Assembly: GCA_964432985.1 (NCBI GenBank)
Contig: CAYSPT010000045.1
Coordinates: 1 to 41,040, forward strand
From: CAYSPT01 sp964432985
GTDB taxonomy: Bacteria; Muiribacteriota; CAYSPT01
DNA length: 41,040 nt
Reading direction: 5' to 3'
Shown here: positions 33,031 through 40,775 of the stretch, in pieces
Numbering within the stretch: position 1 is the stretch's first letter
Layout of the letters: every line of letters starts with the position of its first letter
Translations under genes and position numbers: made by a program
The notes under the pieces: generated by a model
Told to the model about the DNA's origin: nothing
Databases searched by the model: none
The model's input: only the letters and a program-made list of their open reading frames with translations

Positions 33031-35142
33031 ATGTATTCCACATTTGGAGCCCTCTACATCGGGAAAAGCGGTCTCGATGTACAGATGAAGAACATCGAGG
33101 TAACCGGTCAGAACATCTCGCACGCCAATGACGATACCTATGCCAAGAGGCGGGTAGAGCTCACTGAAGGAACTGCAATGGACCTGGGTATGAATCCGCC
33201 CGAACCGGCCCAGGGGATGGTCGGCGGCGGAGTTCGTGTGAACAGTGTCACCAGCATGCGGGATGATCTGGTGGACAACGCCGCCCGCCGGGAAAAGTCG
33301 GACTTGGCTTACTGGAGCGAGATGAAATCGTATCTTCGGGACATCGAATCGGTGTTCAACGAACCGGGACTGCGCAGCGTCCGGGAGCAGCTGTCACTCT
33401 TTTTGAAATCCTGGGAAAATCTGTCCGAGCGTCCTGACGATCACATTCTCCGTTCACAAGTCAGGGAGACCGGCCGTGATTTGACCCTGTCCATGAAAAA
33501 CCTGGACGGCCGGATCGAGAGTTTCAAGACTGACCTGGACTTGCTGGCCGATGCGCAGGTGCGTGAAATTAACCGCCTGCTTTACGAGGTCGCCGATCTT
33601 AACGATCAGATCTTCCGGTTGGAGGGGGGAGAGACCAGGTTTCCCGCTCTCGACCTCAGGGACGCCCGGAGCAAGAAGCTCGAGGTGCTGTCCGAGATGA
33701 TCAAGATTGACCAGTGCGAGTTCGATAATAGCCAGGTCATGATCGAAGCCGGCAGCCGGGTCCTGCTCAGGGGCTCCGACGTGTACGAGATCAGGACGGA
33801 ACGAAACGAAGAGCGAAACGGTCTGAGGGAGATCCTGTATGGCGGTGTGGACGCTGACAACTATGTCCGGGAAGGCGCGGGGCACTCGCAGGATGAGACG
33901 GTGGCCCTCGTGATTCTCGGTTCGGAGTATGAAAAGAACACCTGGGACGTGGAAGTGACGCAAATGGCTCGCTCCCACTCGGTCACCGGCCGGAACGCCG
34001 GGGTTCCCATCACCGCCACAAACCAGGAACTGGCTCTGTTCGGGATTGACTCGGGGAGCTTCACCGTCAACGGCACCCGTATCTATTTCGATGCCGAGAC
34101 CACTACCCTGGACGATCTGGCCGAGCTGGTCAACAAGTCTGTCCCCGAGGTGCAGGCGGAGGTGGCCGACCAGGGCGGGAGTGTGTACAATCTCAAGATA
34201 ACCTCTCTGCTGACCGGCACGGACAACAGCCTCACCTTCGGTCACGAGTCCGATACCAGCAACCTGCTCGATATCGATGCCGGTACCGGAGCCGGACTGG
34301 GCATCATCGACTCGGCCCTGGGGTGGAACCCTGCCACCGGTAACGGCATACTGAATCTGGCTGCCAATGAAACGGTGGCCCTCAACGCCGCCTTCACCAT
34401 CAACGATGTCGGGTACTCCACCAGCGGCAATCTCATTGAGAACTTCGAAGAAGGCATCACCCTGAGCCTGAAGTCGGTGGGGGAGACCAAGATTGACACA
34501 ACTCCCATGGTCGTAGGCGGTGAGCTGAAGGCCACCCTGGAGCTGCGGGACGACGTCCTGGTCGATCTCAAAAAAATTAACGATGAGCTGGCCTATACGG
34601 TGCTCACTGAAATCAACAAGCTGCACGTGGCCGGATTCGGTCTCAACGGGGAGAGTCACAACCAATTTTTCAAAAGCTACCGGGGCGGACGTGACTATGA
34701 TCTGACCGAGGGAGCGGCGGCCAACATCAGCATAGACCGCTCGCTTGAAAGCCTCGATGCCGTGGCTGCCTCTGGCGGAGAGATATTTCCTCCGTCGAAG
34801 GTGCCGGTGGCCATCGCGGAAGGTAACGACGAAGTTGCCGACCAGATGATACTGTTGTTCAACACCGAGATGATGGCTGACAATGAAGAAACGTTCGTGG
34901 ATTTCTTCGCCACCACGGTGGAAAACGTCGGTTTCCGGGCCGAGAGGGCCAACCGGCGTCACGTTGACCAGGAAGCGCTGGTGTACAACACCGAGGTGCA
35001 CCGGCAGGAGATCATGGGGGTCAACCTGGACGAGGAAATGGCCAATTTGATTATGTTTCAGCAGTCCTACCAGGCTGCCGCCAAGTTTATCTCCACCTTC
35101 GATCAATTGATGGATACGATAATCAACGGGTTGATGAGGTAA
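33031..35142 (+). CDS. flgK: Flagellar hook-associated protein 1 FlgK
   Basis: A 703-residue protein. The N-terminal flagellar rod/hook motif is MYSTFGALYIGKSGLDVQ then ISHANDDTYAKRRVEL. The C-terminal motif is VNLDEEMANLIMFQQSYQAA then LMDTIINGLMR, as in FlgK. The middle region is longer than in the ~550-residue Salmonella protein, with an extra beta-rich segment around residues 290-510 (TVNGTRIYFDAETTTLDDLA, LNAAFTINDVGYSTSG) that should be surface exposed. FlgK joins hook and filament. It is preceded by the gene for its chaperone and followed by flgL after a 235-bp repeat-bearing gap. Confidence 0.97.
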   Translation: MYSTFGALYIGKSGLDVQMKNIEVTGQNISHANDDTYAKRRVELTEGTAMDLGMNPPEPAQGMVGGGVRVNSVTSMRDDLVDNAARREKSDLAYWSEMKSYLRDIESVFNEPGLRSVREQLSLFLKSWENLSERPDDHILRSQVRETGRDLTLSMKNLDGRIESFKTDLDLLADAQVREINRLLYEVADLNDQIFRLEGGETRFPALDLRDARSKKLEVLSEMIKIDQCEFDNSQVMIEAGSRVLLRGSDVYEIRTERNEERNGLREILYGGVDADNYVREGAGHSQDETVALVILGSEYEKNTWDVEVTQMARSHSVTGRNAGVPITATNQELALFGIDSGSFTVNGTRIYFDAETTTLDDLAELVNKSVPEVQAEVADQGGSVYNLKITSLLTGTDNSLTFGHESDTSNLLDIDAGTGAGLGIIDSALGWNPATGNGILNLAANETVALNAAFTINDVGYSTSGNLIENFEEGITLSLKSVGETKIDTTPMVVGGELKATLELRDDVLVDLKKINDELAYTVLTEINKLHVAGFGLNGESHNQFFKSYRGGRDYDLTEGAAANISIDRSLESLDAVAASGGEIFPPSKVPVAIAEGNDEVADQMILLFNTEMMADNEETFVDFFATTVENVGFRAERANRRHVDQEALVYNTEVHRQEIMGVNLDEEMANLIMFQQSYQAAAKFISTFDQLMDTIINGLMR

Positions 35143-35145
35143 TCT

Positions 35146-35297
35146 AACGGACTGCGATTGGGTCTTACTAATAACGATTGGGTCTTACTAATTACGATAG
35201 GGTCTTAACGGATTGTTATTAGCTGCAACGGACTGCGATTGGGTCTTACTAATTACGATAGGGTCTTAACGGATTGTTATTAGCTGCAACGGATTGC
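35146..35297. repeat. Intergenic compound tandem repeat between flgK and flgL
   Basis: A 61-bp module at 35227-35287 is an exact repeat of 35146-35226 apart from an extra 20-bp unit in the first copy; a third copy begins at 35288. The inner unit GATTGGGTCTTACTAATTAC occurs three times with small changes. The array starts 3 bases after the flgK stop. The inner unit is related, in opposite orientation, to the 20-bp unit at 15901-16020. Confidence 0.93.
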
Positions 35298-35377
35298 TTG
35301 TGAACTATTTGAGCAAAAACGCCCCGCCGGGCTCGGCGTGGGGGCACTCAATGTGTGAGTGAGAGGGGTTGAGGTCG

Positions 35378-36640
35378 TTGCAGTTACGGGTCACTCCCAA
35401 CACGATGAAGATGGAGTCGCTCTACCGGATCAACAGGCAACTCGAGGAGATACGTGATTTAACCAACCAAATTTCCAGCGGTAAGGCGCTCATGGCCCCA
35501 TCCGATGGACCAGTGGATCTCGCTATGGCCATGCGGTATCGCACCCGCCTTGACGAGTACAGTGCTTTCGAGGAGAATATCCAGAAAAGCCGGGAGTTCC
35601 TCGAGGAAGTGGACGGGCAGATGGCCAAGGCCAACGATCTGGTGCACCGGGCCCGGGACCTGGCGGTGCAGGCTGCCAACGGCACTTACGAGGAGCACTC
35701 ACGGGAAGCTATTGCCCAGGAAGTGATACAGATCTACGAAGAGTTGATTCGCACGGCCAACGCCTCTGTGGACGGGCGGTATATCTTTGCAGGGAACAAA
35801 ACGAGCACCGTTCCTTTCGTCACGGGTTATGACGGGAGCGACGAAGTGATCGTTTATAAGGGAGACAATGGAATACGGAATCTGGAGATCGGGGAGAACG
35901 CCACCATCGAGGAGAATATCCCCGGAAGTGAACTGTTCTACAATCGTCTCACCCGGGAAACGCTGTTGACCGATTTGAGAAACGGGCAGGGGATTCAGGA
36001 CGGGACCATGCGGCTGACCGATATGAACGGAACAACCGTGGATATCGATATTATGACCTCCAATCCACTGGACCCCGCCTACGTGGAAACGGTAGGGGAT
36101 GTACTGGACCTGATCAATAATAATGGCACAGCCGACATTTTTGCCGAGATTAATGACAAGCAAACTGGTATAATAGTAAGTGATATGTCGGGAGGGACGG
36201 CTTCACCCCTGCGGATAGAAGACATGGCCGGTAGTTCCTCCGAGCAGCTTGGCATCCTGCGGGAAACCATGAGCGGCAGGATCGAAGGGAAAACGGTAGA
36301 TAACGGCGATTCTATTTTCGTCGTGGTCCGCCGGCTGAAGGATGCGTTGCTCGACGACAACCAGGTGGAGATATACGATTCTCTGATCGGTGATTTGACC
36401 AATGTGCAGAAGAAGCTGCTTCTTGGCAGGGCAAAAGCGGGAACGAGGAACAGAACTCTGGAAACGATTAATTCGAGCAACCAGTCAATACAGCTGCACC
36501 TTGAAGAGCAGCTGTATAATCGTGAGGATCTGGATGTGTCCGAGGCTATCATTGAACTTCAGCAGCATGAGACCGTCTACCAGATGGCTCTTTCTTCGGC
36601 TGCCAGGTCAATTCAAACGACGTTGCTCAACTACTTGTAG
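35378..36640 (+). CDS. flgL: Flagellar hook-associated protein 3 FlgL
   Basis: A 420-residue protein. TTG at 35378 is preferred because GAGAGGGG (35361-35368) lies 9 bases upstream and the product begins MQLRVTPNTMKMESLYRINR; TTG at 35369 would add three residues but touches the ribosome site. The N-terminal flagellin-like coiled coil has ISSGKALMAPSDGPVDLAMA and the C-terminal one IELQQHETVYQMALSSAARS. The central region carries a SIFVVVRRLKDALL element typical of flagellin-family D1 helices. FlgL is the second hook-filament junction protein. A GC-rich hairpin (35321-35345) lies in the leader. Confidence 0.95.
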   Translation: MQLRVTPNTMKMESLYRINRQLEEIRDLTNQISSGKALMAPSDGPVDLAMAMRYRTRLDEYSAFEENIQKSREFLEEVDGQMAKANDLVHRARDLAVQAANGTYEEHSREAIAQEVIQIYEELIRTANASVDGRYIFAGNKTSTVPFVTGYDGSDEVIVYKGDNGIRNLEIGENATIEENIPGSELFYNRLTRETLLTDLRNGQGIQDGTMRLTDMNGTTVDIDIMTSNPLDPAYVETVGDVLDLINNNGTADIFAEINDKQTGIIVSDMSGGTASPLRIEDMAGSSSEQLGILRETMSGRIEGKTVDNGDSIFVVVRRLKDALLDDNQVEIYDSLIGDLTNVQKKLLLGRAKAGTRNRTLETINSSNQSIQLHLEEQLYNREDLDVSEAIIELQQHETVYQMALSSAARSIQTTLLNYL

Positions 36641-36687
36641 GGAGGGATGACTTCTCAAGGGGGATTATTCCGCGAGGAGGAAGTTTC

Positions 36688-37200
36688 ATGCAGATTAAAA
36701 CCACACGGTTTGGCGAAATGGAGATTGCCGAAAAGGAAATTATAAACTTTCCTGGCGGGATTCTCGGTTTCGAAAACGTACACGACTATGTCGTTATCAG
36801 TCAGAGCGAAGAGGACCTGCTCAAGTGGCTGCAGGCCATCAAGGAACCGGGGCTGGCGTTTATCGTAATCAAGCCAGAAGAGTTCCTGTTCAGTTTCGAG
36901 CTGGATATTCCCGAAGAGGATGTCAAATCCCTGGAATTGAAGAAGCCGGAAGAGGTGCTCATTTACGCAATAGTCACCGTACCGGATGATCCGCGCCAGA
37001 TGACGGCGAATCTTCAAGGTCCCCTGGTAATCAACAGAAGAAACCGGCAGGCTAAACAGGTTGTTATTTCCGACGGCCGTTTCAAAGTGAAGCACTACAT
37101 TCTCAAGGAGATGCAGGAACGCGGTAAAAAACTGGCTGCGATAAAGGAAAAAAGAACAAAAAAGCCGGGTGATAGAAAGAAGCACGGGGGCCGAAAATAA
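36688..37200 (+). CDS. fliW: Flagellar assembly factor FliW (CsrA antagonist)
   Basis: A 170-residue protein with the family motifs FGEMEIAEKEIINFPGGILG, FIVIKPEEFLFSFELDIP and TANLQGPLVINRRNRQAKQV. In Bacillus, FliW binds free flagellin and, when flagellin is scarce, binds CsrA to relieve repression of flagellin mRNA. It is ~20 residues longer than usual, with an unusual Lys/Arg-rich tail (KKLAAIKEKRTKKPGDRKKH) that could contact RNA or CsrA (inference). Its stop overlaps the csrA start by one base (TAATG), so the two are translationally coupled. Confidence 0.96.
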   Translation: MQIKTTRFGEMEIAEKEIINFPGGILGFENVHDYVVISQSEEDLLKWLQAIKEPGLAFIVIKPEEFLFSFELDIPEEDVKSLELKKPEEVLIYAIVTVPDDPRQMTANLQGPLVINRRNRQAKQVVISDGRFKVKHYILKEMQERGKKLAAIKEKRTKKPGDRKKHGGRK

Positions 37201-37463
37201 TGCTGGTTCTTACCAGAAAAATCAACGAGAGCATAATGATCGGCGACAATGTCGAGGTCGTTGTGGTTGATATCCGACACGGCCAGGTCAAGCTCGGCAT
37301 CAAGGCTCCGCGCAGTATCACCGTTCATAGAAGCGAAATCTACGAGGAAATCCAGCGGGAGAACATCCTGGCCGCCCAGGCGCGCCTCGATCAGATGGAC
37401 GAGCTGCAGAAGCTGATCAAGGGTGGTTTGAAAAAGCCCACTTTCCCATCAAAGGACAAATAG
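37200..37463 (+). CDS. csrA: RNA-binding translational regulator CsrA
   Basis: An 87-residue protein starting MLVLTRKINESIMIGDNV, with VKLGIKAPRSITVHRSEIYE. Leu4 and Arg6 and the VHRSEIY Arg, the residues that contact GGA in RNA, are present. The C-terminus is longer than the 61-residue E. coli protein; such extensions in FliW-bearing bacteria form part of the FliW-binding surface. CsrA dimers bind hairpin loops with ANGGA and block ribosome access. Candidate targets lie in the flagellin leader (40741-40789). It ends 2 bp from the convergent pilT gene. Confidence 0.97.
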   Translation: MLVLTRKINESIMIGDNVEVVVVDIRHGQVKLGIKAPRSITVHRSEIYEEIQRENILAAQARLDQMDELQKLIKGGLKKPTFPSKDK

Positions 37464-37465
37464 GA

Positions 37466-38818
37466 TCACTCGACCTTGAGCCCCATTTTTTGCATCTTTT
37501 CTATGGCTTCTTTGGGGTATTCGAACAGCTCCTTTGCCGACTCGAGCTTTATCTGCCCCTCCTGATACAGTTTGATCAAGGACTGGTCCAGGGTGATCAT
37601 ACCGGCGTCACGCTGGGTCGAGATGATGGAGTAGAGCTGGTGGGTTTTCTTCTCCCGGATCAGGTTTTTCACGGCGCTGACCCCCACCATGATTTCCAGT
37701 GCCGCCACCCGCCCTATACCTGAAGCTATCGGTACGAGCCGCTGTGCGAGAATAGCCCGGATGGAATCCGCCAGCTGCATGCGTATCTGGTTCTGCTGTT
37801 CCTGGGGGAAAATATCGATGATTCTCTCCACGGTCTTGGTGGCGTTGTTGGTGTGCAGCGTGCCCAGCACCAGGTGACCGGTTTCTGAAGCGGTGATGGC
37901 CAGCCTGATGGTCTTGATGTCCCGAAGTTCCCCCACCAGGATGATGTCCGGATCTTCACGCAGGGCGGCTCTCAGGGCGGCGGCGAAGCTGTCCGTGTCC
38001 ACTCCGACCTGCCTCTGGGATATCAGGCTGTTATTGCTGACGTGCTCGAACTCTACCGGGTCCTCGATGGTGATGATGTGGTGTTTCTTCGACTGGTTGA
38101 TGTAGTCGACGATAGCGGCCAGGGTAGTGGTTTTACCACTCCCGGTGGGGCCGGTGACCAGGACCATGCCGTTTGGGTGCTCGATGATGTCCTTAAGCAC
38201 TTCCAGCATGCCCAGCTCTTCCAGGGACTTGATCTTCAATGGTATGGCCCTGAGGACGGCGCAGAGCCCCTTGCGGGTGTAGAAACAATTCACCCGGAAC
38301 CGCCCGACCTTGGGAAGAGCGTAAGCCATGTCCAGCTGGCGCTCCTGCTGGAGTATCTGTCTTTGCTGATCGTTGAGAATGACTTTGATCAACCGCTCGT
38401 TCATTGCCGGTGTCATTTCGCACAGGGTGGTTTTTAAAAGACCTCCGTCGATTCTGAAGATGGGCGGGACGCCTATGTTGAGGTGCAGGTCCGACCCGCG
38501 GCAGAACACCAGGGCGGCCAGAAGGTCGTTCATGGTGAATGATTCGGGATTGGGTAGTTTCAAAATCACCTGTGCCGACCATTTGTCGGCCACTGCTTCG
38601 ATAGAACCGAGAGGGGCGTCTTTCGACCCGGGGGCCGCTGCCACTGGAGCCGCTGGAGCCGGTGCCGCTGGAGTCGGTGCCACTGGAGTCGGTGCCGCTG
38701 GAGCTGGTGCTGTTGGAGCCTGGGGAGGTGTGGCTTGAGCCGGTTGTTCTGCAGGTGCAGCTGTTTTCTCATCGCTGTCTTCTTGCAGAAACTCCTTCAT
38801 CCACTCGTTTGGATCCAT
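37466..38818 (-). CDS. pilT: PilT-type twitching motility ATPase
   Basis: A 450-residue protein. After a Pro/Ala-rich linker (~20-65) and a short conserved region (MNDLLAALVFCRGSDLHLNI), the PilT ATPase follows: Walker A GPTGSGKTTTLAA, Asp box DPDIILVGELRD, His box HLVLGTLHTNNA and the AIRAILAQRL region. It powers pilus retraction. The N-terminal extension makes it ~100 residues longer than typical PilT. It is convergent with csrA (2-bp gap) and is the only minus-strand gene in the flagellar stretch. The minor pilin operon is 16 kb away in this window, and no pilB or major pilin is visible here. Confidence 0.95.
   Translation of the reverse strand: MDPNEWMKEFLQEDSDEKTAAPAEQPAQATPPQAPTAPAPAAPTPVAPTPAAPAPAAPVAAAPGSKDAPLGSIEAVADKWSAQVILKLPNPESFTMNDLLAALVFCRGSDLHLNIGVPPIFRIDGGLLKTTLCEMTPAMNERLIKVILNDQQRQILQQERQLDMAYALPKVGRFRVNCFYTRKGLCAVLRAIPLKIKSLEELGMLEVLKDIIEHPNGMVLVTGPTGSGKTTTLAAIVDYINQSKKHHIITIEDPVEFEHVSNNSLISQRQVGVDTDSFAAALRAALREDPDIILVGELRDIKTIRLAITASETGHLVLGTLHTNNATKTVERIIDIFPQEQQNQIRMQLADSIRAILAQRLVPIASGIGRVAALEIMVGVSAVKNLIREKKTHQLYSIISTQRDAGMITLDQSLIKLYQEGQIKLESAKELFEYPKEAIEKMQKMGLKVE
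38643..38723 (-). repeat. In-frame 15-bp coding repeats in the Pro/Ala linker of PilT
   Basis: About five 15-bp units (on the plus strand starting near 38652, 38667, 38682, 38697, 38712; GCTGGAGCCGGTGCC type) encode five-residue Pro/Ala/Thr steps such as APTPV and APAPA. The unit length keeps the reading frame, so copy number can vary without breaking the gene. Confidence 0.85.
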
Positions 38819-38895
38819 CTACAGTTCACCTCTCATTGTTCGTTTGCTGAAAACGGCACTCTATTTAAAAGTATCATGGTTAACTCCTCTGTATC

Positions 38896-38928
38896 AAGTC
38901 AAGTTCCAGGGTCAGGCTTGACTTTTTT
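38896..38928 (+). other. Inverted repeat with T-run between pilT and the methyltransferase gene
   Basis: AAGTCAAG, 13 bases, CTTGACTT, then four more Ts. On the plus strand it looks like an intrinsic terminator, but no plus-strand gene precedes it. It lies near the expected pilT promoter, where on the minus strand one arm contains TTGACT, so it may act as an operator. Confidence 0.45.
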
Positions 38929-39022
38929 ACATTAGCGGTTTGCACCACCTCCAGTTTATAGAACATGATTCAGTAACCAGGAAAGTGAGGTATACTATTA
39001 TATATATTGCGAGAGGAGCTAG

Positions 39023-39817
39023 TTGAGAAACATGACAATCCACGATTCCGAGTATGAAGGTTTCTTCGCCGAATTCTACGATATCCTGCACGCTGACCTG
39101 CCGGATGTCGCTGCATATGTGGATTTTGCCCGGCTCTACGGACCAGAAATACTGGAACTGGGATCGGGCACCGGGCGGCTCACTATTCCCCTGGCCAGGG
39201 CGGGCAACGCGGTCACCGGCCTGGAGTTGTCTCCGGGAATGCTTGGCCAGTGCCGTCGAAAGCTCGAAACCGAATCACAGGTTGTCCAGTCACGGATTAC
39301 CCTGATGCAGGGCGATATGACGGATTTCCAGATTCCCAGGATGTTCGACCTGGCCATCGCTCCCTGCAACACCTTCTGTCACATGCTGTCGCTGGAGGAT
39401 ATGACAAAAGCCATGAGTTGCATACACGGTAATCTCAGGGAGGGCGGCATGCTGATAATCGACAACAGCCTGCCTGATATAGCCGCCATGGTCGAATCGG
39501 GCGGCAAAGAAGAAGTGCTCGAATTCACCCACCCGGAAAAGAACACAAGGATCGTTGACCGGTTTACTCCCGAGTACGATTTTCTCAACCAGATGGAGCA
39601 CGACCATATCGTGCTTCAGGAGTATGACGGTGAGTCGATTGTCAGGGAGGCCGAAAGCCAGGTGACACTCACCTGGTTTTTCCCCCGCGAACTGGAGTTC
39701 ATGATCCAGCGGTGCGGTTTCCAGGTCATGGAGACGAGAGGTTCGTTGACCGAAGGCGGCGGGATCACGGAAAACAGCCGCGAGATGGTTTTCATCTGCA
39801 GGCGTATTCATCTGTAA
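39023..39817 (+). CDS. Class I SAM-dependent methyltransferase
   Basis: A 264-residue protein. TTG at 39023 is preferred because GAGAGGAG ends 5 bases upstream; an ATG at 39032 is the alternative. Residues ~10-150 hold the methyltransferase fold: EFYDILHADL, motif I ILELGSGTGRLTIPLARAG, VTGLELSPGMLGQCRRKL, MQGDMTDF and LREGGMLIIDNS. The C-terminal ~100 residues are beta-rich (VTLTWFFPRELEFMIQRCGF). The substrate is unknown. Its place directly before the flagellin region raises the possibility of flagellin or glycan methylation, but nothing in the sequence shows it. Confidence 0.85.
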   Translation: MRNMTIHDSEYEGFFAEFYDILHADLPDVAAYVDFARLYGPEILELGSGTGRLTIPLARAGNAVTGLELSPGMLGQCRRKLETESQVVQSRITLMQGDMTDFQIPRMFDLAIAPCNTFCHMLSLEDMTKAMSCIHGNLREGGMLIIDNSLPDIAAMVESGGKEEVLEFTHPEKNTRIVDRFTPEYDFLNQMEHDHIVLQEYDGESIVREAESQVTLTWFFPRELEFMIQRCGFQVMETRGSLTEGGGITENSREMVFICRRIHL

Positions 39818-39953
39818 GAAATACCTCAACCTTTGGTTTTTTTTACAGGAAACTGGCGAAATAAGTATCAAACATAGTTAAATAATTAGTTATTAGGTAT
39901 TATATTACTCTAGTCGACCTGGAGTGTCTCACAAGGGCCGTCAGAGACGTTAG

Positions 39954-39977
39954 TAAACGGCTATAATCTTCCGATAC
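39954..39977 (+). promoter_or_regulatory. Candidate flagellar sigma (sigma28/sigmaD) promoter, with overlapping TATAAT
   Basis: TAAA (39954-39957), 13 bases, CCGATAC (39971-39977). The -10 fits the sigma28 core (CCGATA) well, but the spacer is 1-2 bases shorter than the usual 14-16. TATAAT at 39962-39967 could serve a sigma70-type promoter, but no good -35 is present. The 9-mer CCGATACTA also occurs at 31978-31986, upstream of flgM. Confidence 0.4.
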
Positions 39978-39992
39978 TAAAGTAGAAAGCCC

Positions 39993-40012
39993 GTAGAACA
40001 TGGAAGTTCTAC
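39993..40012 (+). promoter_or_regulatory. CsrA-type hairpin 1 (loop ATGGAA)
   Basis: A perfect 7-bp stem with a hexaloop ATGGAA. It matches the ANGGA-in-hexaloop pattern recognised by CsrA. Confidence 0.6.
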
Positions 40013-40020
40013 AGCTAAGT

Positions 40021-40036
40021 TTATCAGGGAGGATGA
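40021..40036 (+). promoter_or_regulatory. CsrA-type hairpin 2 (loop AGGGAG)
   Basis: TTATC pairs with GATGA (five pairs, one G-U) around the hexaloop AGGGAG. The stem is weaker than that of hairpin 1, as for many accepted CsrA sites. Confidence 0.45.
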
Positions 40037-40052
40037 TGCATTATTTGCACAT

Positions 40053-40091
40053 AACCTGTATACCATGTTTGATGGTAGTACAGGTTTTTTT
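40053..40091 (+). terminator. Strong intrinsic terminator of the candidate small RNA
   Basis: AACCTGTATACCAT pairs with ATGGTAgTACAGGTT over 14 bp with one bulged G and a 5-base loop, followed by seven Ts (40085-40091). It works on the plus strand only. It ends 705 bp before the flagellin start codon. Confidence 0.88.
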
Positions 40092-40355
40092 GATTGCTTT
40101 GTAGCAGAAGGTGGATTCAGGAGGCAGCGCAGTAGTACCCACCAAAAAAAAACAACAGCCGTCCATGGTGACGGCACCAAATATCCTACCCTCCTGACCC
40201 ATCCCACTGCATATAACTGAATATGGCCAACCTGTGCACCAGGCGTATGGGTCCGTATAAGATTGCTTTCACGGCAGTCAGCGGCCATGCCGCACAAACG
40301 GACCGGTACCTCAGTGTAACCGCACTCTTCGGAGCGCCGCGTTCAGGCGTAGTAA

Positions 40356-40373
40356 GCGGTATTATAATACCGC
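40356..40373. other. Perfect 18-bp palindrome
   Basis: GCGGTATTATAATACCGC is fully self-complementary and contains TATAAT at its centre. It is a candidate dimeric-regulator operator or part of a promoter about 430 bp before flagellin. Confidence 0.6.
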
Positions 40374-40377
40374 CTTG

Positions 40378-40415
40378 TACGAGTGCGAACATTCGGTACG
40401 AGTGCGAACAATCGC
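40378..40415. repeat. Two direct 19-bp repeats in the flagellin upstream region
   Basis: TACGAGTGCGAACA-type units at 40378-40396 and 40397-40415 match at 17 of 19 positions. They directly follow the 18-bp palindrome. Confidence 0.8.
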
Positions 40416-40611
40416 CGGCAGTACGCTTGAGCACAGTTTAGCCAACCAGGGACAGCACTGAATCGGATGCGCAATGTCCCCGTACCATGGAGACCTTCTT
40501 CATCCTGTTCGGTGTGCCTGGTGATCACGTGTTCGTGTAGGGATGCGGTGTACCTGCGCCGTATGTACCTTAAACGGTACCGGTGCGGCTCCGTGTGCAA
40601 CTATCAGTGCC

Positions 40612-40653
40612 TGGCAGCAGTCTGCTTGCAGCATTCTGCTGGCAGCAGTCTGC
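40612..40653. repeat. Three 14-bp tandem repeats in the flagellin upstream region
   Basis: TGGCAGCAGTCTGC at 40612-40625 and 40640-40653, with a diverged copy TTGCAGCATTCTGC between. Confidence 0.85.
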
Positions 40654-40740
40654 ACTGTGGACCCTTGAAGGGGGTGGTGGATGGTCGCCGGTCCGCCGAA
40701 GAATCTGGCCGCTTCAGCGGATGAATCTCACTGGCCTGTG

Positions 40741-40760
40741 GCCGGGAATGGAGTCCCGGC
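40741..40760 (+). promoter_or_regulatory. CsrA-type hairpin in the flagellin leader (site 1, loop ATGGAG)
   Basis: GCCGGGA-ATGGAG-TCCCGGC is a perfect 7-bp GC-rich stem with an ANGGAN hexaloop, ending 36 bases before the flagellin ATG. Position and form match the upstream CsrA site of the Bacillus hag leader. Confidence 0.65.
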
Positions 40761-40775
40761 GGGTAACTGTACTTA

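Larger units (their letters stand above)
39980..40091 (+). ncRNA. Candidate CsrA-sequestering small RNA
   Basis: Directly downstream of the promoter-like motif lies a ~110-base segment with three hairpins. Hairpin 1 (39993-40012) is GTAGAAC-ATGGAA-GTTCTAC. Hairpin 2 (40021-40036) is TTATC-AGGGAG-GATGA. Hairpin 3 is a strong intrinsic terminator (40053-40091). Hairpins 1 and 2 both have six-base loops of the form ANGGAN with GGA at loop positions 3-5, the geometry of high-affinity CsrA/RsmE sites. The two GGAs are 26 bases apart, suitable for one CsrA dimer. Known CsrB/RsmZ RNAs use this design with more copies. The alternative is a prematurely terminated leader of a long flagellin transcript. 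The exact ends are estimates. Confidence 0.5.

Noticed and set aside
33454..35106. Minus-strand open frame of 550 codons opposite flgK
   Set aside because: flgK is unmistakable on the plus strand; the antisense product has no known motif and no ribosome site.
39818..39850. Terminator directly after the methyltransferase gene
   Set aside because: AACC-TTT-GGTT followed by Ts has only a 4-bp stem; too weak to call.
40033..40104. Small frame MMHYLHITC... (23 codons) over the small RNA terminator
   Set aside because: GGGAGG lies only 0-3 bases before the ATG codons, too close for initiation, and the frame runs through the terminator hairpin. The segment is better explained as structured RNA.
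40612..40653. Sigma54 promoter (TGGCA...TTGCA) upstream of flagellin
   Set aside because: The GG and GC pairs are 9 or 13 bases apart, not the required 10, and the sequence is part of a tandem repeat.
40223..40724. Two plus-strand frames of 72 and 85 codons before flagellin
   Set aside because: No ribosome sites, no similarity to known proteins, and they run through repeats and palindromes.
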